NCBI GenBank assembly: GCA_900542265.1
Contig: UQML01000011.1
Coordinates: 1-62,456, forward strand
Length of the DNA: 62,456 nucleotides
Source of the DNA: an uncultured Eggerthella sp.
GTDB lineage: Bacteria; Actinomycetota; Coriobacteriia; Coriobacteriales; Eggerthellaceae
Direction: 5' to 3'
Under the pieces are notes generated by a model. That model was given only the letters and a program-made list of their open reading frames with translations, was not told the DNA's origin and searched no databases. This document shows, in pieces, positions 55,276 through 62,456 of the stretch. Both the position numbers and the translations under genes were made by a program. How positions within the stretch are numbered: the stretch's first letter is position 1; each line of letters opens with the position of its first letter.

Positions 55276-56967
55276 ATGAAACTCTTACTACATGCTTGTT
55301 GTGGACCATGCTCACTCGAGCCGATACGTCTCCTCGAACAAGAAGATCACGACATAACCATTTTTTATAGCAACTCAAATATTGAGCCTGAGACCGAATA
55401 CACCCATAGACTCTCAACACTTCTTGAGTGGGCGAATAAAGAAGCAATACCAGTTGTTGAAGATGAGTACAATAATGCCGCATGGCATCAAGCACTTGCT
55501 TCATGGAACAATAAACGACCACGTGCTGAGCGGTGTCGACTCTGCTATCGCGCACGATTTGAACGGGCGGCGCACTACGCGGCTACCCATGGATTTGAGG
55601 CAATAGGAACTACTCTTTCAGTAAGTCCCTATCAACACACGGACGCCATTCGTGAAGAGCTCGAACACGCCGTACAACCTTACCCTGGACTTAGTATACT
55701 CTGGGAAGATTATCGTCCTTATTATCCAGAAGCAACGAGGCGCTCTCGGAATCTTGGCATGTATCGTCAAAACTTCTGCGGATGTGCACTCTCGGATGCC
55801 GAAGCGCGTGCCGAACGGGACATGCGAAAAGCAGAACGTAAGAAAAAGAAAGCACAGATGAGGTTAGAAAAATTGCAAGCACTCACCACTGATGATTTTG
55901 ATTATGATTTACCCGAAGCTCAAATTGCGCAAGAGCCTGCTGAGATTCGTGATCAATGCAAGCTTCTTGTAATGAAGCGCGACACCGGTACTCTTGAAGA
56001 TAAAATTTTTACCGACATTATTGATTATTTACATCCAGGCGATGTGCTCGTTGTTAATGAAACACGCGTTATGCCAGCACGCCTCTTAGGTGCAAAACGA
56101 GAAACCGGTGGCCAAGCTGAAGTCTTTTTACTACGTGAAGCGCAAGCATCAAATCTTATCAATCAATCAAATCAAGAAGCTCTTTGGGAAGCTTTAGTAA
56201 AGCCTGGCAAGCGCCTAAAGCCGGGTGCGGTAATTGATTTTATTAACGACCAGAATGACGTTGTATTGAGTGCAGAAGTTGTCGATTGGGTAGAAAACGC
56301 TCAAAAAGGAGAGAGGCTTGTTCGTCTCACAACACCTCTTCCCTCGCTTAATGAAGCACTTCATGAAGTGGGCAATACCCCTCTGCCCCCTTACATCAAA
56401 AACTACACAGGCAATAAAGAACTCTATCAAACCGTATACTCTAAAGATGAACATTCCGCTGCCGCCCCAACAGCAGGGCTCCATTTCACCCAAGAGTTGA
56501 TTGAGCGCATCAAAGCAAAAGGAATCGAGTTTAAAACAGTTAATCTTGAAGTGGGTCTTGATACCTTTAGAGTAGTCGATGAGATGGACCCTAAAGAGCA
56601 TAAAATCCACACTGAATTCTATTCCGTTCCCCAAGAGACTGTTGATGCCATTATCGCAGCTAAAGCACGCGGCAATAAAGTCATTGCCGTAGGTACCACC
56701 AGCGTACGTAGTCTTGAATCAGCCTGGGATAAGAGCCAAGAAAAACTTATTGCGCGAGAGCGAGAAGCGACATCACTCTACATTTTGCCAGGATATACAT
56801 TTAACGTTGTCGATGGACTTATCACTAACTTCCACGTGCCACGTTCAACCCTGATGATGCTCGTGTCAGCATTTTCTACCCGCGACAACATCATGAAGGC
56901 ATACCGACATGCTATCAAGCGCCAATATCGCTTCCTATCATTTGGTGATGCAATGTTTATTCGCTAA
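55276..56967 (+). CDS. queA: Fusion of QueH and QueA (queuosine synthesis)
   Basis: One 563-residue frame encodes two consecutive enzymes. Residues 1-200 are QueH-like epoxyqueuosine reductase: LLLHACCGPCSLEPI, RCRLCYRARFERAA, TTLSVSPYQ and QNFCGCALSD supply the cysteines for its iron-sulphur cluster. A highly basic helical linker (about 175-205) leads to QueA (about 206-563): FDYDLPEAQIAQEPA, VLVVNETRVMPARL, SAAAPTAGLHFT and DGLITNFHVPRSTLMMLVSAF. QueA forms epoxyqueuosine-tRNA from preQ1-tRNA and SAM, and QueH reduces it to queuosine. I start at ATG 55276; a TTG three codons earlier is the alternative. Confidence 0.95.
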   Translation: MKLLLHACCGPCSLEPIRLLEQEDHDITIFYSNSNIEPETEYTHRLSTLLEWANKEAIPVVEDEYNNAAWHQALASWNNKRPRAERCRLCYRARFERAAHYAATHGFEAIGTTLSVSPYQHTDAIREELEHAVQPYPGLSILWEDYRPYYPEATRRSRNLGMYRQNFCGCALSDAEARAERDMRKAERKKKKAQMRLEKLQALTTDDFDYDLPEAQIAQEPAEIRDQCKLLVMKRDTGTLEDKIFTDIIDYLHPGDVLVVNETRVMPARLLGAKRETGGQAEVFLLREAQASNLINQSNQEALWEALVKPGKRLKPGAVIDFINDQNDVVLSAEVVDWVENAQKGERLVRLTTPLPSLNEALHEVGNTPLPPYIKNYTGNKELYQTVYSKDEHSAAAPTAGLHFTQELIERIKAKGIEFKTVNLEVGLDTFRVVDEMDPKEHKIHTEFYSVPQETVDAIIAAKARGNKVIAVGTTSVRSLESAWDKSQEKLIAREREATSLYILPGYTFNVVDGLITNFHVPRSTLMMLVSAFSTRDNIMKAYRHAIKRQYRFLSFGDAMFIR

Positions 56968-57021
56968 CGTCATCAAGCACCCTACATACAAAGATGCGCT
57001 ACCCCCACGTTACTCTACACC

Positions 57022-58482
57022 TTACCCACCAATCCCATCGCCTAAGATAGCTTGAGCAAAATCGAGTACGTAAACTTTGCAATCTATTGCATTAATACTA
57101 GCAACAAATGATGCATCATAAGAAGAGTTCATCGCAAAAGAATCAAGTGGTAAGCATTGTATATGGGCTTGTTCAAGCACGGTAAAAAGCCCATCATACA
57201 TATCCTGCGCTACCATTTCTGTCGGCAAACATAATAAACAATGTGTTCCAGCACTCACTTGGCATAATCGCGCTTGTTTGGCGCTATCATAATGATCAAC
57301 CAGCTCAGCGAGTGCACTTGCAACTGCCTTATAGTGCGTTTTGAGCCTATTGTTATGCCGTTCATACTCTCCCGATTCAATAAAACGCGCTAAAGCAAGC
57401 TGATCAAGCGTTGAAACAGGACAAGAATAAAACCCTAGCGTATCTAAAAAACGCTCCAGTAAATGAGGGGGCAAAACCATATAACCAATTCTAAAAGCAG
57501 AACCGAGTGTTTTCGCAAAAGTGTTGACATAAAGCACCTTCTCAGACACATCGATATTTGAAAGCGTAGGGATTGGCTGACCTGAAAAACGCAACTCTGC
57601 ATCATAATCATCTTCAATAATATAGCGATAGGGTTTTTGGACTGCCCAGCTTAAAAGTTCGTAGCGACGAGCAATGCTCATGATTGATCCCGTGGGATAT
57701 TGATGAGTCGGCATTATATGAGCAATAGTCGCTTGCGATGTAGTCAACGTATCAACTTGCATTCCTTCAACATCGGTCGGAATAAACTCAGTCATAACGC
57801 CCAATGAGTGATAAATGTGAGCGAGACGCGTATACCCAGGATTCTCAAGCGCAATACGGTTTCCCATACCAAGCAGTTGAACCACCATGAGATAAAGCAT
57901 CTGCGCACCAGCACCCACCACAATACATTCAGGATCAACGTGCATTCCCCGCGTTCCTTCAAGATAACGAGCAAGCGCTTTTCGAAGTTGATTGGTTCCA
58001 CGTGCATCACACTGCTCAAAGAGACTCTCAGGAGTTTCATCCGTAAGAGTTTTTCGTATGCACTTGGTCCACTGAGTATAAGGAAACTGCTGAAATGCAA
58101 CATGGTGTGTTAATTCATATTGTTGCGTTTCGTAAGTATCATGATAAGGACTTTGTATTCCATCATATTCATCACCATATCCAGCACCATATTGCGATGG
58201 ATCATACAGGGATGCGGGAGGATCTATCACGGATACCGCATTTACCGCATTGACGTAATAGCCTTTGCGCTCTTCAGAGCGCACATAACCTTCTGCTATA
58301 AGTTGCTGATAGGCAGCCTCAACGGTAATAAGGCTTACTTGATGATGCTTAGCAAACGCACGTTTTGAAGGAAGTTTTTCATAAGGACACAGACTTCCTG
58401 AAAGTATGTCTTGCTTGATGCATTCGTAAAAATAGACATATAAGGGTTGCGACGTTTTTTGTGCAAGTGGATAAGTAAGCAT
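57022..58482 (-). CDS. pdxR: PdxR-like MocR-family regulator
   Basis: The 486-residue protein has a GntR winged helix (about 15-75, ILSGSLCPYEKLPSKRAFAK) joined to an aminotransferase-like domain with VGAGAQMLYLMV, the PLP region PTHQYPTGSIM and the Lys motif YVNTFAKTLGSAFRIGY. MocR regulators of this kind sense PLP and control pdxST. It is divergent from pdxST with a tandem operator candidate in between. AGGGAG is 7 bases before the ATG at 58480-58482; the frame to 58500 begins with TTG. It is probably autoregulated. Confidence 0.92.
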   Translation of the reverse strand: MLTYPLAQKTSQPLYVYFYECIKQDILSGSLCPYEKLPSKRAFAKHHQVSLITVEAAYQQLIAEGYVRSEERKGYYVNAVNAVSVIDPPASLYDPSQYGAGYGDEYDGIQSPYHDTYETQQYELTHHVAFQQFPYTQWTKCIRKTLTDETPESLFEQCDARGTNQLRKALARYLEGTRGMHVDPECIVVGAGAQMLYLMVVQLLGMGNRIALENPGYTRLAHIYHSLGVMTEFIPTDVEGMQVDTLTTSQATIAHIMPTHQYPTGSIMSIARRYELLSWAVQKPYRYIIEDDYDAELRFSGQPIPTLSNIDVSEKVLYVNTFAKTLGSAFRIGYMVLPPHLLERFLDTLGFYSCPVSTLDQLALARFIESGEYERHNNRLKTHYKAVASALAELVDHYDSAKQARLCQVSAGTHCLLCLPTEMVAQDMYDGLFTVLEQAHIQCLPLDSFAMNSSYDASFVASINAIDCKVYVLDFAQAILGDGIGG

Positions 58483-58541
58483 GCGATATCTCCCTATCAA
58501 GCATCATCCCAAAACGCAATCAATACTCTATCAATCGTATA

Positions 58542-58563
58542 TCTGGTCTTATTCTGGTCTTAT
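58542..58563. promoter_or_regulatory. Tandem 11-bp repeat, candidate PdxR operator
   Basis: TCTGGTCTTAT occurs twice head to tail (58542-58552 and 58553-58563), in the divergent pdxR/pdxS region, 18 bases downstream of a pdxR -10. MocR proteins typically bind direct repeats, so this is the likely control site. Confidence 0.65.
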
Positions 58564-58580
58564 AACTTTCTTTGTTTGTG

Positions 58581-58586
58581 ATTATA
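58581..58586 (-). promoter_or_regulatory. -10 of the pdxR promoter
   Basis: The minus strand reads GGCTATAAT, a perfect TATAAT. A 17-base spacer leads to TTAAAA (58604-58609), a partial -35. Transcription would begin just before the tandem repeat operator. Confidence 0.55.
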
Positions 58587-58679
58587 GCCATATATCCAGT
58601 TTCTTTTAAAGTAAATCTCTGCTAGGTGTTGAGACCTAGAAACTTAGCAAGAAACAACATCGCCTTTGAAAGGATTCTT

Positions 58680-59564
58680 ATGAACACTTCCTCATCTGAA
58701 CGCGTTGCGCTTAACCGTCAACTTGCACAAATGCTTAAAGGCGGCGTTATCATGGATGTCACAAACGCCGAACAAGCACGTATTGCAGAAGAAGCTGGTG
58801 CTGCTGCCGTTATGGCACTTGAACGAATCCCTGCTGATATTCGTGCAGCAGGCGGAGTTGCCCGCATGTCCGATCCCGCACTTATTAAAGAAATTCAAGC
58901 TGCTGTTTCTATTCCGGTTATGGCAAAATGCCGCATTGGTCATTTTATGGAAGCACGCATTTTAGAGGCACTCGAGATTGACTACATTGACGAGTCTGAA
59001 GTTTTAAGCCCTGCCGATGACGTATATCACATCGACAAAACAACCTTCGCCGTTCCTTTTGTCTGCGGCGCTCGAGATCTTGGTGAAGCGCTGCGTCGTA
59101 TTGGAGAAGGCGCAACCATGATCCGCACTAAAGGCGAACCTGGTACCGGCGATGTTATTCAAGCTGTTCGTCATATGCGTCAAATGCAGCGTCAAATGGC
59201 ACAAATCAAAGCTTTATCTGACGATGAGGTTTTTGAAGCAGCAAAACAACTCCAAGCGCCTCTTGATTTAGTACGTTATGTTCATATCAACGGCAAACTT
59301 CCAGTAGTAAATTTTGCTGCAGGAGGAATTGCAACGCCAGCTGATGCCGCGCTCATGATGCAACTAGGAGCAGAAGGCGTTTTCGTAGGATCAGGGATTT
59401 TCAAATCAGGCAATCCTGAAAAACGCGCTCGTGCTATTGTTCAAGCCACTACGAATTTTACCGATGCTGTGCTACTAGCAGAACTTTCAGAAAACCTTGG
59501 CGAGGCAATGGTTGGTATTAATGCCGATGAGATTGCCTTAATCATGGAAGAACGCGGACAATAA
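58680..59564 (+). CDS. pdxS: Pyridoxal 5'-phosphate synthase subunit PdxS
   Basis: PdxS condenses ribose 5-phosphate, glyceraldehyde 3-phosphate and ammonia to PLP. The 294-residue barrel carries GGVIMDVTNAEQARIAEEAGA, ALERIPADIRAAGGVARMSD, MAKCRIGHFMEARILEALEIDYIDESEV in part, and NFAAGGIATPADAALMMQLGA. Length is exactly that of the family when the ATG at 58680 is used, which has AAAGGA 5-6 bases upstream. The frame from 58626 begins at a GTG with no ribosome site. It precedes pdxT by 12 bases. Confidence 0.98.
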   Translation: MNTSSSERVALNRQLAQMLKGGVIMDVTNAEQARIAEEAGAAAVMALERIPADIRAAGGVARMSDPALIKEIQAAVSIPVMAKCRIGHFMEARILEALEIDYIDESEVLSPADDVYHIDKTTFAVPFVCGARDLGEALRRIGEGATMIRTKGEPGTGDVIQAVRHMRQMQRQMAQIKALSDDEVFEAAKQLQAPLDLVRYVHINGKLPVVNFAAGGIATPADAALMMQLGAEGVFVGSGIFKSGNPEKRARAIVQATTNFTDAVLLAELSENLGEAMVGINADEIALIMEERGQ

Positions 59565-59576
59565 ACGGGGTTATAT

Positions 59577-60182
59577 ATGACAACTGCAATTCTTGCCCTT
59601 CAAGGTGCATTTGTTGAGCATGCCACCATGCTCAACAACCTTGATGAGCAAACATTTGAAATTCGTCAAAAAAAGGATTTACTCCGTTCGTTTGATCGCC
59701 TCATTTTACCGGGTGGTGAATCAAGTGTGCAAAGAAAACTTTTGCATGATCTTGGTCTTTACGACGAGATTCGTGCTGCTATTCAAGCAGGTTTACCCAC
59801 TATGGGCACGTGTGCTGGTCTCATCTTGTTAGCCGAATTTGAACCAACAACAGATCCTACCTATCCTGGATTTGCTACTCTTCCGGTTGTAGTTGAACGC
59901 AATGCTTATGGACGACAATTAGGAAGTTTCGTAGCTCAAGCCGCGTTTACCCCACCCGTTGATTCTCGCAATCAAACTAACAGCATGGATCATACACAGA
60001 AGATCCCTATGAGGTTTATTCGAGCACCTCGCATCACTCACATAACCAATGACGAAGTGGTAGTTTTGGCGCGATACCACGACACATCTACAGCAGTGCT
60101 ATACCATAAGCAAATTGGTATAGCTTTTCATCCTGAGCTAGATTCAGATACAACAATTCATAAATACTTTTTATCACTCTAG
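59577..60182 (+). CDS. pdxT: Pyridoxal 5'-phosphate synthase glutaminase subunit PdxT
   Basis: PdxT hydrolyses glutamine and channels ammonia to PdxS. The 201-residue class I glutaminase has LALQGAFVEHATML at the start, LILPGGESSVQRKLL, the nucleophile Cys in MGTCAGLILLA and the His-Glu pair in IAFHPELDSD. The usual GGEST is GGESS here, a conservative change. A middle segment (about 125-145) is somewhat longer than average. It converges on the small unknown gene with only 17 bases between. Confidence 0.96.
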   Translation: MTTAILALQGAFVEHATMLNNLDEQTFEIRQKKDLLRSFDRLILPGGESSVQRKLLHDLGLYDEIRAAIQAGLPTMGTCAGLILLAEFEPTTDPTYPGFATLPVVVERNAYGRQLGSFVAQAAFTPPVDSRNQTNSMDHTQKIPMRFIRAPRITHITNDEVVVLARYHDTSTAVLYHKQIGIAFHPELDSDTTIHKYFLSL

Positions 60183-60199
60183 CTTTATTGCTCATGTCC

Positions 60200-60604
60200 C
60201 TAATCAGAAGATTCAAAAAATGCTTCAAGCTCTTCTGGGCTTACGGATTCATCTGACAAGGAAAATCCGTAAGCTTGGGCGAGTGCATGTGCTTGATCAT
60301 GACGCAACGTGGAAAGATCACTATTATGCGCATCTTGCAAATAGCGTGATTCCAACAAGAGAGTTCGAGACAAATAACCAACAAGAGCAGGATCAGTGCC
60401 TGAAATCTGCATCATAGACACCATGGATTCAGGTGCAAGAGTAAGCAACATAGACCCATCCATCTCAGTTGCTTCACTAAATGCAGCCTCAAGCATAACC
60501 GCGGCTCCATCAGGATCATCCTCACCGCGTGCACGTAAAATAGATTCTCTGATAGCTGTTGCTAATTCAGTAAACATTCTGACAAGATAGTCACTTTGAA
60601 GCAT
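60200..60604 (-). CDS. Unknown small helical protein
   Basis: A 134-residue acidic protein with no family I recognise with confidence. It is predicted mostly helical with no membrane segment: an amphipathic start MLQSDYLVRMFTELATAIRE, a DGAAVMLEAAFSEATEMDG helix and an acidic end PEELEAFFESSD. The start resembles DUF6483-type proteins, which is only a suggestion. It begins 6 bases after ruvB, so it is translated with the ruvAB operon. Confidence 0.75.
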   Translation of the reverse strand: MLQSDYLVRMFTELATAIRESILRARGEDDPDGAAVMLEAAFSEATEMDGSMLLTLAPESMVSMMQISGTDPALVGYLSRTLLLESRYLQDAHNSDLSTLRHDQAHALAQAYGFSLSDESVSPEELEAFFESSD

Positions 60605-60610
60605 GATGTG

Positions 60611-61696
60611 CTACTTTCTCTCAACACGCGGTATACCTAAATGCTCATAGGCTCTATCAGTGGCTTGTCTTCCCTTTGGCGTACGCAAGAGCAATCCTTG
60701 CTGCAACAAAAAAGGTTCATAGACATCTTCAACCGTGTCCATCTCTTCCGACAACGCAGAAGCAAGCGTTGATAATCCTACCGGTCTTCCCCCAAATTGA
60801 ACGCATAATATTTCTAAGATTCTATTATCAATAGAATCCAGACCAAGCGAGTCTACTTCAAAAAACCCAAGTGCTTGCGCCGCCACATCCTCAGTGATCA
60901 TGCCATCACCTTTAACTTGCGCCCAGTCACGCACGCGCTTTAGTAAACGATTTGCCAAACGAGGGGTGCCTCGCGAACGACGCGCAATTTCGAGCGCGCC
61001 CTCTTCATCTATTGCTACATCTAAAATATGAGCAGAGCGCATAACAATACGCGCTAATTCATCAAACGAGTAGTAATTCAGCCGAAAAATGATACCAAAT
61101 CTATCACGTAAAGGACCGGTAAGAAGGCCTGTTCTCGTCGTTGCACCAATAAGAGTAAAGTGCGGCAACTCCAATCGAATAGAACGCGCTGCAGGCCCTT
61201 TTCCTACTACAATATCAAGCGCGAAATCCTCTAAAGCAGGATAGAGCACCTCTTCGACCATTCTGTTAAGACGATGGATTTCATCAATAAATAGCACATC
61301 ACCCTCTTCAAGATTAGTAAGAATGGCAGCCAAGTCTCCAGTACGTTCTATCGCCGGACCGCTCGTAGTTTTAATGTGAGTACCAACCTCATTAGCCACT
61401 ACAGTTGCTAGCGTAGTCTTGCCAAGACCTGGAGGGCCAGAAAACAGGATGTGATCAAGCGTATCTCCACGGTTTTTTGCCGCTTCAATTGAAATTCTCA
61501 AGCTCTCTTTTATCTTTTCTTGCCCAAGATAATCACTCAGCAAACGAGGACGCAATGAGCGATCGAGCGTTAAATCATCTTCTATTAACTCAACTGAAGT
61601 AGTACGTTCATGCGGATTAGGCTCTTCCTCACGTTCTGCTTCATAGAGCAAATTCTCTATTTCAAATTCTTCGTCTATTTCAAATTCTTCGCTCAC
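60611..61696 (-). CDS. ruvB: Holliday junction branch-migration ATPase RuvB
   Basis: RuvB is the AAA+ motor that drives Holliday junctions with RuvA. The 361-residue protein carries LRPRLLSDYLGQEKIKESL, Walker A FSGPPGLGKTTLA, Walker B VLFIDEIHRLN, sensor I GATTRTGLLTGPLRDRFG and the winged-helix C-terminus. Ahead of the core lies an acidic segment of about 45 residues that most RuvB proteins lack; it includes a 6-residue tandem repeat. I start at the GTG at 61694-61696; the frame upstream begins with TTG. Confidence 0.96.
   Translation of the reverse strand: MSEEFEIDEEFEIENLLYEAEREEEPNPHERTTSVELIEDDLTLDRSLRPRLLSDYLGQEKIKESLRISIEAAKNRGDTLDHILFSGPPGLGKTTLATVVANEVGTHIKTTSGPAIERTGDLAAILTNLEEGDVLFIDEIHRLNRMVEEVLYPALEDFALDIVVGKGPAARSIRLELPHFTLIGATTRTGLLTGPLRDRFGIIFRLNYYSFDELARIVMRSAHILDVAIDEEGALEIARRSRGTPRLANRLLKRVRDWAQVKGDGMITEDVAAQALGFFEVDSLGLDSIDNRILEILCVQFGGRPVGLSTLASALSEEMDTVEDVYEPFLLQQGLLLRTPKGRQATDRAYEHLGIPRVERK
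61656..61691 (-). repeat. Perfect 18-bp tandem repeat in the ruvB N-terminus
   Basis: TCTATTTCAAATTCTTCG occurs at 61656-61673 and 61674-61691. On the coding strand it encodes EEFEID followed by EEFEIE, so the length change would keep frame. It is a likely slippage site. Confidence 0.9.
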
Positions 61697-61754
61697 GATA
61701 AGAAATCTCTTCTCCCTCTGTCGGCATCTCAAACTATGCGCCCATGCTATCTGC

Positions 61755-62339
61755 TTAAGCTCCCAAACGTTTTAAAGCATATTGTAGCAATCCTGTTTCA
61801 GTTTCTTCAGAGGGGGCATCTTTAAGTGCAAGATCAATTTCAGTGCTAGTAAAGCCCATGCTTAGTAATGCTTCACGCGCTCCTTGCAAGGCAGAAGTAG
61901 ATGCCGATGGAGTTTGTGACGAAAGATCTCCGCCAACCTGCGCAAACACATCTTTCAATTCCAAAATAATACGTGAAGCAGTCTTTTTCCCAATACCCGG
62001 AGCTTTCTGCATGCGCACACTATCTTGTGAGGCAATAATTTCGATAACCTCTTCAGCGCTATAGCTTGAAAGAATTGAAAGAGCCGCCTTAGGACCTATA
62101 CCGCTTACACTAATAAGCCTTTCGAACACATTTTGCTCAGTTGCATTCTGAAATCCGTAGAGGGCGACATCATCTTCTTTGACAATCATCTTTGTAAGTA
62201 GCTGAATTTCTGTTCCGATTTCAGGAAGACGGGACACGCTTTGCCCAGAGAGCATGATTTTATAGCCAACTCCAGAAACATCAAGTACAACATAGTCATA
62301 TGCTTTACTTGCAAGTTTTCCTCTTAAAAAAGCTATCAT
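61755..62339 (-). CDS. ruvA: Holliday junction DNA-binding protein RuvA
   Basis: RuvA binds four-way junctions and loads RuvB. The 194-residue protein has the OB fold (MIAFLRGKLASKAYDYVVLDVSG), helix-hairpin-helix motifs (LISVSGIGPKAALSILS and MQKAPGIGKKTASRIILELK) and the C-terminal RuvB-binding domain. ATG at 62337-62339 fits the usual start; the longer frame to 62414 adds non-homologous residues. It lies 58 bases upstream of ruvB. ruvC, if present upstream, is beyond the window. Confidence 0.95.
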   Translation of the reverse strand: MIAFLRGKLASKAYDYVVLDVSGVGYKIMLSGQSVSRLPEIGTEIQLLTKMIVKEDDVALYGFQNATEQNVFERLISVSGIGPKAALSILSSYSAEEVIEIIASQDSVRMQKAPGIGKKTASRIILELKDVFAQVGGDLSSQTPSASTSALQGAREALLSMGFTSTEIDLALKDAPSEETETGLLQYALKRLGA

Positions 62340-62456
62340 AGCGTCATACTCTCTTTCACAATATGTAATTCTACCTGGCTGGAGTTCTTCTCCAACCATG
62401 CATTCTCCGACCACGCCCCCTATGAAAGCGGACTATCATAGGCAGCATACGTAATG

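Noticed and set aside
1..62456. CRISPR arrays, insertion sequences, integrases or phage genes
   Set aside because: No regularly spaced repeats, transposase or integrase motifs were seen on reading either strand.
62340..62456. Possible end of ruvC at the window edge
   Set aside because: A minus-strand frame ending near 62420 gives only about a dozen residues with no diagnostic motif.

Overview
This window looks like a piece of chromosome from a low-to-medium GC member of the Coriobacteriia (Actinobacteria), most likely the Atopobium/Olsenella group. That is an inference from gene content and protein character: an oxygen-sensitive 4Fe-4S type PurF, a class B sortase, AT-leaning third codon positions and a long actinobacterial-type RpoC. 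No 16S rRNA is present to prove it. Nearly every gene is core metabolism or information processing. I see no phage, insertion sequence or CRISPR array. Bases 1-47 are not biological: they match an Illumina Nextera adapter with its i5 index, so base 1 is a contig end.

Layout: 50-193 is the end of a truncated membrane protein and 283-1596 a class III CoA-transferase. 1793-7681 (minus) is a sortase plus purine operon, srtB-purF-purM-purN-purH. 7809-13578 is a divergent polyphosphate block: a tandem-PPK2 phosphotransferase one way, ppx and ppk the other. 13744-21206 (minus) holds lysC-asd, a Pit phosphate transporter with its PhoU-like partner, a metallo-hydrolase and the bifunctional Rel. 21269-29886 carries a RecJ-RecQ helicase fusion, prs-pth, and a polyprenyl synthase/peptidoglycan-binding/glmU run. 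A tRNA-Leu(UAA) lies at 29997-30081. 30214-37476 contains ftsB/divIC-like and ppx2, yebC, a SpoU methylase, glmM, a HisE-like pyrophosphatase and an amidohydrolase. 37588-45534 is rpoB-rpoC. 45646-50380 has an MFS transporter with a divergent LysR regulator, a Na+/amino acid symporter, and the DUF1292 gene that follows secDF. 50381-56967 continues with secDF itself, tgt, a HAD phosphatase and a QueH-QueA fusion. 57022-60182 is pdxR divergent from pdxST, and 60200-62339 is ruvA-ruvB plus a small unknown gene.

Functional themes: polyphosphate synthesis (PPK1), degradation (two PPX/GppA proteins), use (PAP) and phosphate import (Pit) are gathered near Rel, suggesting a phosphate and stringent-response economy. 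Queuosine tRNA modification is represented by Tgt and a fusion of the last two biosynthetic steps. Vitamin B6 synthesis has its own MocR regulator and a tandem-repeat operator candidate.

The most unusual signals are: (1) a 233-residue extension on RpoC containing a domain that aligns without gaps to the DNA-binding C-terminal domain of the RNA polymerase alpha subunit; (2) the RecJ-RecQ fusion; (3) the QueH-QueA fusion; (4) a long acidic tail on PPK1; and (5) a recurrent GCTAnnAT promoter -10 element in front of many genes.
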